Below, in pieces: positions 1-10,440 of a stretch of DNA of 64,000 nucleotides. The stretch spans positions 1,440,001 through 1,504,000 of the forward strand of contig NC_088340.1 of assembly GCF_036884655.1 (NCBI RefSeq), given 5' to 3'. The translations under genes and the position numbers were made by a program. Source of the DNA: Musa acuminata AAA Group. Its lineage: Eukaryota > Streptophyta > Magnoliopsida > Zingiberales > Musaceae. The notes below the pieces were generated by a model. The model saw nothing but the letters and a program-made list of their open reading frames with translations. It had not been told where the DNA came from and did no database searches. Each line of letters opens with the position of its first letter. The first letter of the stretch is position 1.

Positions 1-166
1 TGTTACCTAACTATCGGAAGTTATGTTCTGCCCACCACTGATGGAATAAAAAAGAATTGATTTACCCTAGTAGTTCTTTTGCGCGAGGTTTATTTTATTG
101 CACATTTTACTGTATATAAATAGATGCTGCATATTTGCTTAGTGCATTTTGTCATTCGTGTGTCAG

Positions 167-442
167 TGTTCTTGGGGCAGCAAACCAACCCCACCTGGGA
201 CAGCCTCCATGCCACTGCCCCCACCTGCTGCTGCATTCCCTGGACTCTCTGCAGCTGACTTCTTTGGTTATGATCGCTCGTTGGCATTGGCTGGCGCAGG
301 CGCAAACCAAGCGTTGATTCATGTTCAGGGCCAGCATGCTCTGAAACAAGCTGCAATGGGGATGGGCGCTGGCGCCAGCCAGGTGATCTACGATGGCGGG
401 TTCCAAAATGTGAGTGCAGCACAGCAGCTCATGTATTACTAG
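167..442 (+). CDS. UBP1: Oligouridylate-binding protein 1 (UBP1)-like, terminal exon only
   Basis: This is the last coding exon of an RNA-binding protein of the UBP1 family (three RRM domains; nuclear pre-mRNA binding and stress-granule formation). The RRM-coding exons lie to the left of the window. The exon starts after the acceptor ...tgtcag at 166 and encodes 91 residues. They begin [14 protein letters not shown], the linker that follows the third RRM in this family. The conserved low-complexity tail [13 protein letters not shown] and DGGFQNV follows, ending QQLMYY and a TAG stop at 440-442. Compared with the family tail as I recall it, the segment [12 protein letters not shown] is slightly diverged. 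Bases 1-166 are intron. The assignment rests on the unusual tail, which is close to unique to UBP1; RBP47 proteins lack it. The symbol is at family level and does not say which paralogue. Confidence 0.9.
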   Translation, partial: CSWGSKPTPPGTASMPLPPPAAAFPGLSAADFFGYDRSLALAGAGANQALIHVQGQHALKQAAMGMGAGASQVIYDGGFQNVSAAQQLMYY

Positions 443-1230
443 GGCTCGGTCAGACTTGAATTAATCACTGGTTGGAGCTTTTCCATTGTGGTTCATTTTC
501 GTTTTCTTTTTGCACTCATCTTCCTACTATGTTCTGATTTAGTTCTTGTGCTGCCCTTTGTGCTTATGAATGTGTTGCTGCACAATTATGTAGTCACATG
601 GAATGTTGGTAGGGTTTGACAAGACTACTTGGGGAACCTTTTATTTCCTTTTTTTTTTTTGTTTCCTCTTGTGTTAATGAGATCTTGAGGGCATTTTTCT
701 TCTCTAGCTTGTATCCTGGATCCTGTGATTTGTGATGGCTAGTTTTCTGTAAGAATTGAATTGTGGTTCAGACTGGAATTTTGATGATATGAATTGTGAA
801 CTGCCTTCTGGCAAATAATACTAATCTCGAGGCCATCCTCATGAATAATTTTCTGTACATCAGTGGAGTGAGTATCTTACATGAGAATGGTGGTTGATTT
901 TTCAAGCTGCATGTTTGTAATATATAAAATGGTCACAGGCCCCATATCAATGGTAAGAATCATCTTTTTATGATCTGATCAGGACTAATCACCAAGACAT
1001 CAAGTAAGACTATCTACATTGATGAGAGTCTCGGTGGCTGATATGGTCGGGTTTGTTGCCGTTACAATGTTTAGTTCATCTTTATATAATGTATTTTTAT
1101 TTTCAAATTCTTAAGAATTTTAAACAAATCTTAATTTTAGAAATCTTATTACTTCAAATATTGACCAATTAATCAAAGATAGGAGGAGGGGTGTAAGTCA
1201 GAGTTTCCATGCTCAATCATAACAAGTTGT

Positions 1231-1302
<72 letters not shown>

Positions 1303-1490
1303 TGAAACAGGAGATGAAGTGAAAGTTAGAAAAAAAGTCCAATCATTGCTTCCTTCGTCGTAGTGAGCTTGAGGTTGGTGGAAGATCGTTCCTGAGATGA
1401 AGATCGTTTCATCGTGTTTACTTGAGGTCATTGCTTTCGCTACTATATATTGATTAGTCCTCTAGAGAACTTTAGGTATTATCGTCGGTG
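443..1490 (+). other. 3' UTR of the UBP1-like gene, then AT-rich spacer
   Basis: T-rich sequence follows the UBP1-like stop codon and is presumably its 3' UTR for the first few hundred bases; no single polyadenylation site stands out. The rest is spacer containing a TA/GA microsatellite. I see no gene in it. Confidence 0.5.
1234..1299. repeat. Compound microsatellite (TA)n(GA)n
   Basis: An uninterrupted TA run passes directly into an uninterrupted GA run, about 65 bp in all. It lies in spacer between the UBP1-like gene and a gypsy remnant and is likely to vary in length. Confidence 0.95.
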
Positions 1491-3060
1491 GTCTCTCCTC
1501 TAATGGCCAAAAGAAGCAAGTGGGCCTGAGGCTCATCATAAAAGCTTATATCACGATGGAGTGGTGGGCTTCTTGCACACCCTAGATTTTGTTGATGAAC
1601 CATGCGATAAAGTCGAAGATGGTTTCATCCTCCCTCTATCTCAGTTTAAGCAGCATTGCCATAGATAATCTTGGGCGTATGTTCCCAAGGAAGTGGAGCT
1701 CAAATTTTTTCGCAAGTTAAGTGAAGGAATAGATCAAGAGTGGGTTTATGCGACTGCACCACTCCCACACTAAGCCCCTCAATGTCGTTGTGAATGTGTG
1801 ATATATTAAAGCATCTGAGGTACCATATAAAGACATCTGAACATGAAAGGCGAGGGTGTGTTCTATTGATTTAGAGTTACCGTTGAAGGCTTCTAGCGAC
1901 GGGAGGCGAAAGTTTATCCGAAACTTTCTTTTTGGATGCTCTAGACAAATGGGGAGCAGCCTGAGTTAGGTTTGTCCGAAACTTTCTTTTTGGACTGTTG
2001 GAACTCCTAACACACCTAATCTAGATGTTTGTCCATTTGCCACAATTGGGCCCTTAGGGAGTTATACATTAAATTTATCGACTATGTCTCCTATTTGAGT
2101 AGGGCCAAGCCAGACCCCAATGTGACGATGCATTGAATTCTACAATCGGAGAGTGGGGTGCCCCTTTTGCTGATAGTTCAATGGGTTAGGGACAATCCTG
2201 AGCTGCCGGGGCTAGATCGACTGGGGAAATCTCAGTGAGTGTTAGTGCAATGACGATTGAGACATCTATCGTGATTGTAACGACAGTATGGTTTGTTCAA
2301 TTAGTTGGGGCAGGAGTGAGGTGATTACCTTCATCATGCCTATAAGCGCTTACATTTGATATGTGAGGCTCAAGAATGCTTCGGTGGGGATAACCAAGTA
2401 CCTCGCACTCATCCCCAGCGGCGATGAAAGTCATGGGTCATTGAACATATGCCAGTAATGCCCTAGTATTTGAGGGGAGGTAGATGCATCCACCTAGGGA
2501 AAGGAGGGTAACTGCTTGCGTTGTGTGAAGATACTATGAGTTAGGGGGTGGAGCTTCCTCATTGGAGCGCACGTTGAGAGGATTCATGAGTTGACATTCT
2601 TGTGACATTTAGGACCCTCCTTCTAATGTCAAAATGTGAGGGAATATGTTGTCGATGGTTGAGTCAGCCCGGCTTGGTCTTAACCTGAAGGCATGGAAAT
2701 GTTCGAGGAACTCTCATGACGACCTTAACGTAGCTGAGGTGGCTCCGAGGTGATCTTCACGTATTCCCGACCCCTCCAAAGTAGTTTGGAGGTCGAGTTG
2801 AGATGGAATTTGACTTCTCGATGGATTCTTGCACAAAGGTCAATGTCGAGAGGAGCTTTTCGACCCAACCCCCTTCGACAAAATTTAGTTCAGGAGATAG
2901 TATGAGGTGTGAGGCTTGTTTGTTTATTTTTTTTTTTAAAAGGTTTCCTAGGATTGCCGTCGAGAATCGACTTTTATACTTGATCGACCTCTCATGAATT
3001 ATTATGTACGAAGGTCGATAAGAGGGGACAGGCACGATCTCTTTCTAGATCAGTCTGGGC
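1490..3060 (-). mobile_element. Degraded Ty3/gypsy-like remnant (antisense gag region)
   Basis: No frame stays open here. The stretch at about 1630-1930 nevertheless aligns by eye with 50600-50900, where a minus-strand gypsy gag can be read. Shared words include tttaag.agcatt, aaggaagtg.ag.t and the block around gtgtgatatattaaagcatctg (gtgtgatacatcaagatgtctg at about 50770). So this is an older, more decayed member of the same family in the same orientation. The left and right limits are estimates, no LTRs or target duplications were found, and the part from 2000 to 3060 is assigned only by proximity. Confidence 0.55.
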
Positions 3061-3272
3061 TATTGTTTGTCAAAATATTTCCTATCACAAATCTAGAAAA
3101 AGATTGTTAGTTGACCAAACACAGCACAACCGAATGCAAACAAAAATAATTGTATGAATGATAATTCCTACAGCATCAGCACCAAATATATCCACACATT
3201 TCACAGCACAATCCATAATCTAATCAGAACAGCAATAACAGAGTGTGCTCGATCACAAGAAATTAAGAAAGC

Positions 3273-5310
3273 CTAAGATTCGGCAATGGCATCCGTCCTC
3301 GACGAATGCTCATCACCCTCTTCGATCCCGTCGCCACTGTTGCTCGAGCTCCGGATTTCCTGTATCCGGGCGACAACCTCGGCCATGGAAGGTCGCTTGT
3401 CCGGGTACTGAGCTGCGCAGTCGACAGCGAGCTGCAGAAGCCGCACCATCTCCTCCTCTGCGTCTTGCTGCCTCAGCAGCTCCACATCAAACACCTCCGC
3501 CGTCCACTCCTCTTGAACGACCGACTGCACCCACCTCGGCAGGTCGACGCCGCCGCCGTCGTCGTCGTTGGAGAGGGCTTGTCCTGGTGACTTGCCAGTG
3601 AGCAGCTCCAGCAGGAGCACGCCGAAGCTGTACACGTCGGCCTTCTGGGAGACCCTGCGGGTGTCGGTGACCTCCGGGGCGCGGTAGCCTGCGGCGCGTG
3701 CGGGGGAGGACTGCGGCCCGGCGAGGAGGGCGAGGCCGTGGTCGGACACGCGGGCCTCGCGCGTGGCGGCGAGCAGGATGTTGGAGGACTTGATGTTGCC
3801 GTGCGCGGCCGAGGGCGACGTCGAGTGGATGTACTCGATGCCGCGCGCCGCTGCGAGCGCGATGCCCGTTCTCGTCTCCCAGTCGAGCGGCGTTCTCGTG
3901 GATCCCCTGTTCCCTGTGCAGTCCATTCAAATGGAAGGGATGGGAGAAGGTAGGAGGAGGAAGCCATGGAGGAAGCCGTGGATTACCATGTAAGAGGGCG
4001 GAGAGGCTTCCCAAGGGGAGGTAGTCGTACACCAGGAGCTTCTCGTCCTTGCTGTAGTAGTACGCCCGCAGCGGCACCAGATTGGGGTGGTTCATCGCCC
4101 CGATGAGCTCCACCTTCTCCCGGAACTCGGTCTCCGTGAAGGCCACGTCTCTCAGCCTCTTCACCGCCACCGTCGTGCCCATCTCCAGCACGGCCTTGTA
4201 CGCCGTCCCGAACGTCCCCTTCCCCAGCACCTCCGCCGACGCGCGCAGCAGGTCCTCCAGGTCGAACCGCGGCGCCCCGCCGCCCACGAAGAACACCAGC
4301 TTCTTCTCCCCAGCCGCAGGCTTCGCCGGCTGGCCGTTCCCGCTCCCTCCTTCCCCAGATCCCTTCTCCCGTTCAGCCGCCGCCGCTACGGGCTCCGGCT
4401 CGTTTCCTCTCGCTTCCACCGCCACTAGCGACCTCGTCTTGCTCTTCCCGCACCTTCGGCAGAGGAGTATGGACAGAATCAGCAGGATCAGGACGAAGGC
4501 AGCGGACCCGACGGCGATCCCGGCGATGGCCCCACCGGAGAGATTCTTTTTGTCGCTCCCGGCTCCGCCGCCGGAATTTCCTCCCGCCGGCCCCTGCGCT
4601 GCTGGAGACGGCGCGATCTCGCCGGGGCACGGGCCGCGCGGCCGGCCGCAGAGGGCCGTGTCCAAGAACGCGCTCGCCGGAAACCCCCGAAGCCTGGATG
4701 GGATCGACCCGTTGAGCTGGTTGAACGACACATTGAACTGAGCGAGGTTGCGGAGGTCGAAGCGGGGGATTTCCCCGACGAGCCGGTTTCTCTCCAGGTA
4801 GAGTATGCGGAGCCGGGTGAGGTTGTTGAGCTCCGGCGGGATCCCGCCGGAGAACTGGTTCCCGGCGAGGTTGAGGCGGACGAGATTCTTGAGGGAGCCG
4901 AGGGCGGGCGGGATCTCGCCGGAGAAGCGGTTCTCCTGGAGGTAAAGGTTGCGGAGCTCGGAGTCGGCGGAGAGGTCGGGAGGGAGGGCGCCGGAGAGGG
5001 CGTTGTAGCGGAGGCTGAGGACGCGGAGGGCGGAGAGGTTTCCGACAGTAGCGGCGGGGATGGAGCCGATGAGTCCGACGCCGGGGAGGCGGAGCGCCGT
5101 CACGCGGCCCGACCCGCACACTACGCCCTGCCACGAGCACGGTGAGCCCGACGCGTTCCACGGCAGCACCAAACGGCCCACTGCGGCACGGAGGGCGAGC
5201 AGCGCGGCGGCGTCCGCCGCCAGATCCGGCGCACCGCCGGGTACCGACGACACAAGAAGCAAAAGCGCCATAACGCCAGAGAAGCCGAGGTAGGAGGGCA
5301 GTGAAGCCAT
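3273..5310 (-). CDS. LRR receptor-like kinase, subfamily III (RLK902/RKL1-like), probable pseudokinase
   Basis: The exons are 5310-3987 and 3913-3273, with a 73-bp GT-AG intron at 3986-3914; together they encode 654 residues. The start ATG at 5310 opens a hydrophobic signal peptide (about residues 1-25); an in-frame GTG further upstream is not a plausible start. An N-terminal LRR cap holds SPCSWQGVVC. About five leucine-rich repeats (about 75-210) follow, then a Pro/Gly linker, a transmembrane helix (about 262-284) and a kinase-like domain (about 355-630). The glycine loop GKGTFGTAYKA and the VAVK lysine (384) are kept. The catalytic loop reads HGNIKSSN, so the HRD aspartate is Asn481, and DFG is DHG (499-501). 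In subfamily III these changes are common, and such receptors act at the plasma membrane by binding partners more than by phosphorylation. The ligand is unknown. A short intron inside the kinase domain is typical of the clade. Confidence 0.94.
3914..3986 (-). other. Short intron of the LRR receptor-like gene
   Basis: A 73-bp phase-1 intron splits the glycine codon that follows Leu-Leu-His in kinase subdomain V. The donor is CATG/GTAATC and the acceptor is CTGCACAG/GGAAC. Reading through it gives a frameshifted ORF, which is why the raw frames overlap here. Confidence 0.9.
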
Positions 5311-6222
5311 GAAGATGGTGACGGGACTCACTGTACCCCGCCACTATATCCCGCTTCCTCCTGCAGTGTGCTATGAAACCCTAATCCATTGATTTCTGCT
5401 TTATATTTGGACGCGGAAAGGGGAGGGGAAATAATAGCACGTCCCACGTTAACGTGTTGCCTAAATTAAGAGAAGCTTAGTTCTTAACGCATAAGAGAAA
5501 AGAGGAGAGGAGTGGAGAGGAGGTCGAGCTTATCTATTTCCTGTTTGCTTCACTTTTAGCTCATATAAAATATGAATCGTTCCATGGAACCATCGATGAC
5601 GGTGATTCGTCTACCGTTTGAACCGGCAATTCAATTGGTTGAGGCAGATACCTGGTTGATAGGAGAAGTTGGTGGCCGTTGAGATTTCAAGGACGCGTAT
5701 TTTGACTTGCATTACTTTACTGTATCCCCGTCTCGACTTTGGAGAGAAGGAAAGGCGTGCGGAGACGGCAGCGGCATCGCGGTCTCACTTTGGCGGCCGG
5801 GCGTTGACGGCGTTCGAGGCCGCGATGTAGACTGGAGTTGGGCCCAAAGACCGGCCCTTACTCGGCTGGTCCAACGGCTCTCGTGTCCGACTTCTGGAAG
5901 CATCTGGACCCTCTCATCACTCCATGCCGGCGTCTCCATAACGGTTGGATGGAGATGTACATCGGGTTAAGATGGACGGCCCAGATTCCGCCACCTCGGC
6001 ACTGTACAATTCACGCGTATTCATGATTACCTTGTTCTCACCCAGATAAAAAGCGAGGAAGCAACAGAAATCTAAAACCGGGGGGGATTGAAATATCATC
6101 CGTTAACTAAAAACTGTTAACTAATATCATCCGTCTATAAAAAGAATCACAATTTCCAACTGTACAAAAGAATGATGAAATATACAAACTTGAGAACATC
6201 CATCAGTATTAAGGTTGAAGAG
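5311..6222. promoter_or_regulatory. Spacer: promoter of the LRR receptor-like gene and 3' flank of the lipase
   Basis: There is no gene here. The minus-strand promoter of the LRR receptor-like gene occupies the left part. A plant telo-box (aaaccctaa, 5376-5384) lies about 65 bp upstream of the ATG, and an AT-rich tttatattt (5400-5408) could act as a TATA element. The segment 5720-6000 is GC-richer, with only short open frames that resemble nothing I know. The segment 6060-6222 is probably the lipase 3' UTR. Confidence 0.45.
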
Positions 6223-9200
6223 TCATCTAACAGGAAGAGACATCTTCACACTGGAGCCAAGGCTGTTGTCTTCTTCATCTGAGACCATGCCTTGTGGTTC
6301 ATTCCCATCAAAGAGCTTCTCCACCAGCTCATCCCAATTCATTGTCCTACTCGATGCCGAATCATCACTACATGAGGACATGTTGTCATAGTGCTCACAC
6401 GTTGATGCTGCCTGGTCTTGGAAGGGTAAGCTGTGTTGTGAGGCAGGGTGAGGCAGGTGCAAGCTCAAAGCTCTTTCCAGTGCCTCATTGTGTTCTTCCT
6501 GAAGAGACCCCCTTCCCTCCATCTGTTGCCTCGACGGAGGGGTTGTCATGACATTTCCTTTAAGCATTACCTGAGAAAATGGAAAAACAAGAAAAGAATC
6601 ACCACTTTTGAGCCATACCTTATGTTTCTCAGGCAATATGTTCTTGGCAGCTACAAAAAGAATTAGAATGCTTTGAGAAGCAGCAGTCACAGTACAGCCT
6701 CAACTTCTAGGACAAAGGCAAGTGAATTTACTTTCATCAAATCCTGTGACTATATGATCACGACTGGAAGTAATAAGCATCTAGTAACAAGTAAAAAAGG
6801 AGATGGTTTTAGCTTACTTCTAAAGCTTTCTGAGCTTCTCGCTCCGTCCAAATGATTCCATGATCGAACATAGCATTGCATGATAGTATTATATGCTCGA
6901 ATCTTCCTTCAACAGGAACGGCTGTTCTCACCTCAGGAGGGAATCTTCCACATCTATATTAATCGCAATGATACCAAATTATTCAAGGCCAGATTTCAAT
7001 AACCACAAGTATTAATGATTTTACAGAAAAATCATTTACAAATCGAAGATTGGAAATTCTCAACAGCATTACAGTGTATTTCTTCAGATGCAAGTCCTGA
7101 AAAACAAAAATTTGTGATGCTTCTATGATATACTTGACAGCAACATCACTTAAGTGGCAAGGTGATTTAAGAAAAAGCTAAGAACACAAAAAGTTTAGGA
7201 TTTAAATTTATAAAACCATATTTCCTCTCTAAGAAAAAGAACCTTATAAAACATTTGAATTTCTTGAAGGAATTAGAATCTTAATATTAAGGTACATAAT
7301 TTAAGCAGGAGTGCTTCATAAACAGCCTTAAAAACAATGGGTTTTCCTAGTTCGTAACCCACTAGATGAAGAAAGTAATGTTTATCGTGGTTAAATAAGA
7401 TATAAGTTGATAATAATCGACTATACTATTCCACTTCTAAAGTTCAAGTGGTGCTAATAAGGATATTCCCATACTAAATTTTGATGAATATTGCATCAGA
7501 AAGTGCTTCACACACCGCCACTTCTTCAAACACCCGCAATGTGATTTTTCATAACAATTAGTGAGAGGATGTCACAGTGTAGTTTGACCAGATAAAAGAG
7601 GTTTGACAAAGTGGGTGTACAGACATTAAAACCTATAAAAAAAAAAGGGGGGAGAATACCTTATAGAAACATGACAGTGATATTAAGGACTTGATACCTG
7701 CAAAATTTTCTCTCCACAATATGATACATCCGACCGGGGGCGTAGAGCCTTTTTGGATCCTTAAGCTTTCTATCTTCAGATATAAATGTATCTCTCATGC
7801 AAACCAAAAATAACAAACATGGCAGACTGCACAAAAGCAGTACATTTTGGATCAGAAGTATTTCTGCATGCATCATATATTCATTCTACAACAAAATTCC
7901 CCTTATGGAAAAAGATGGAAACAAAGGGGAAAATCAATACAATTAGAAGAGAAATGCTTACCAGAAAATAGATCCAAAAATATGTTGCAAAGGTGTTGGC
8001 GTTCTTGGAAGGAAATCATCCTGGAATTGCAAGGTTTGAGGTTTCAATAACTTAAAGAAGGAAAGTTATACTAAATACAAAAACACAGCAAGAATAGTGT
8101 CTCCTAGAGCTACACTCTATTACAAACCAATTAATATCTCAGCCATGAAAAATAGTCAAACAAATGAAAATCAATGTATCTGTACCACCAACTTATGTAT
8201 AAATAATTAAGCAAGAACCTAAGACAGAAGCAATGGCTACTTCTATATATGACTTCCAATTTCACAATCTCCTCAACTTAGGAGGAGGAAGATGACTACA
8301 TGATCGATAAGGGTAAAAATAATAATAAATTTCATACTTGGAAAAGGATTTTGTGTTGGTGACTAGCAATCTCTTAAGCCGTTACGAAAGGACCCAATTT
8401 ATACTAAACTCTAACATCCATCAAAGAGCAATCAACAAACCGAATTTGCCATCAAAAGGTCACTATTTGCTTTTGTCAGGAAGATGAAAAACAGAAAAAT
8501 CCGATACACAATGTGATTTTGTGTTGGTGATATGTATCAAATTCATTGTTCAGGTGGCGGTAAATACTAGTATAAAGAGAATCAAACAAGTTAACACTGT
8601 CTACTAGTCAATAGTTTCTATGCTGCTGAAGTATAGAATAAGACATCATTAGAGTTCATAGCATTGACAAATTAGAGGTAGAAGACATGCAGCCAAAAGA
8701 GTCTTTAGGAGGCCAAAAGAACTAAAGAGGAATATAGGAATTTAGGGGTTAACTAAAACTTTAGTAGTCTAATAAATCGACTCGTTCGAATCCTATTACC
8801 AGAGAACAAATTCAAATTACTTCAAGAACAAGCCGGTTCGACCAGAGGAAACAAGAGATGCTTGACTTGCCTGCAAAACCACGGAGTGGATCACGTCAGC
8901 GTACTTCACCGCAAGATTCAGCGACATGCACCTGGCCGGCGAGATGGCGTAGCATCGGACGCGGCTCCTTGGGATCTCCCCGAACCGGTCGAGGTGGTTC
9001 ACCACCACCATGGCCATGAGGGCCGCCACGCCGGCGCCGAGCGAGTGGCCGACCAGCACGAGGCCATACTCGGGCCCGCAATCCCTAAGGAGGTGGCACA
9101 GGGTGTCGGCCTCGCGGTTGAGCAGCCAGGCGGCGGCCTTCAGCAGGCCGAGGTGGACGTAGCCGCCGTCGAAGGGCTGGGAACCGGGAGGGTTGTCGAG

Positions 9201-9575
9201 CAGGAGGCGGTAGTCGGCGTCGTGGCCAAGGTTGAGGCCACGGACGGCTAGGACGACTTCGCGGGCGGCGCGGTCGACGTAGAGGAGGTAGGGCGGGCAG
9301 CGGCCGCGGGTGTCGGCGTAGGAGGCGCGTTTGACGACGGCGGCGGGATCCATCCGATACCCGCCGGGGCGAGCGGGGGCCCAGCGGGGGCGGGCGAGGT
9401 CGTCTTCGTAGGCCGCAAGGACGGCGCGGCAGGCGCGGGGAACGGGGGCGAACTCATCGGGCGTGGCGGGCGCCCAGGCGGCGCTGTCGTCGGCGCCGAC
9501 GTACCCGCAGCGGCGGCAGGCCCACCGCGTGCACCCCAGGCAGAACACGCACTCGATGCCACAAGACACGACCAT
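6223..9575 (-). CDS. Class 3 (fungal-lipase-like) alpha/beta-hydrolase
   Basis: There are five exons: 9575-8871, 8020-7962, 7826-7698, 6953-6818 and 6570-6223, giving 458 residues with exact frame. The protein belongs to the plant class 3 lipase family related to sn-1-specific diacylglycerol lipases (the At2g42450 type by recall). It is expected to hydrolyse acyl-glycerols, probably at a membrane. The N-terminus is Cys-rich (GIECVFCLGC, CRRCGYVG) and followed by the family block ATPDEF.PVPRACR. The nucleophile elbow is GHSLG at 176-180 (Ser178). The centre carries DDFLPRTPTPLQHIFGSIF and RLYAPGRMYHIVERKFCRCG. The C-terminus is acidic and Ser-rich and ends SLPVR. Intron 1 (8870-8021) starts with GC, not GT, at CAG/GCAAGT. 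The start is the only ATG before the conserved MVVSCGIECV. The substrate is inferred from the family only. Confidence 0.92.
8021..8870 (-). other. GC-AG intron 1 of the lipase gene
   Basis: Exon 1 ends with the codon CAG (Q235) and the intron begins GCAAGT, the classic donor context of the minor GC-AG class of U2 introns. The acceptor ttccag/GATGAT restores the family sequence VVLQ-DDFLPR in phase 0. The nearest GT (4 bp further on) would shift the frame. Confidence 0.85.
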
Positions 9576-10440
9576 CGCCGAGAGAGATACAGAGAGAGAA
9601 GGGTTTAGTTACCGTCGTTGTCTCTTGGTCTTCTCGGCTTTTGTGATCGCGTTGCAGCAGCCTTGGAGGGAAAGGAAACAAATATGAGAGATCGAGAGAG
9701 ACAGTCGAGGACGTCACCTGCTTAGACGGAGCGCGTGGATTTGAACCGAGGAGAAGCTTCCGGTGTTTCCACTTCTGGAACGGAAACAAACACATCAAAT
9801 AAATAGACCAACCAAATAATACTCGTCCCTCACCCGTGTCGTTTTCCCATGGCCTACCTGCACAGTGACGGACCTGTGGGACCGGTGACGCCTCCAATAA
9901 AAGGGTAGGTAAAGTGCCAGGTCTAAACGTCCAGGTAGTTTGTGATTTCGTGGAACAGCAGTAAACGATTTGAAAGAAGCGCAAAACCAACACAAACGAG
10001 AAATTGCTGACTTTTCTAGAAGGTAAACCATGTACGACTGGACTGGTTGACTTCGAACCGGTTCAGATTTTTCGAACTCCGACCGGATCTCGGTTCGGCC
10101 CATCTCAATTGGCCACAAACTGAACATCCAATACAACCACATACATCAGGCTTCGTGAAACAATTTGAACAACATATGTATCTAAATTGTGCCTACTCAA
10201 TCAATATATATCTACATTATACCTAATTATTAAGGTATAAATGTATAAACTATGATATAATTAGACCTAAGATAAGATCTTTTGTCGAAAAGAAAGATTG
10301 AGGTGCAGAACCTCAACATGAAGAAATAATCCAGAATAATTGCCAAAGCTCATCTCTGGAACATTTTTAGACTAAGCATAATGGCCAAACTAGCCTACTA
10401 AGAAATTCAACAACACTGTAAAATTTTATACATGAATATG
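9576..10440. promoter_or_regulatory. Promoter and 5' leader of the lipase gene, then spacer
   Basis: Upstream of the minus-strand ATG there is a GA-rich leader (about 9585-9710). At about 9796-9806 the minus strand reads ctatttattt, a possible TATA-like element roughly 220 bp from the ATG. The remainder has short frames only and no recognisable gene. Confidence 0.35.

Noticed and set aside
3473..3967. Frameshifted Arg/Ser/Pro-rich frame overlapping the LRR receptor-like gene
   Set aside because: It is the wrong frame of the kinase exon plus intron read-through; correct splicing explains the region fully.
8780..8805. tRNA-like T-arm words (gttcgaatcc) upstream of the lipase second exon
   Set aside because: No matching acceptor stem, D-arm or anticodon arm can be drawn around it, and it lies in the lipase intron.
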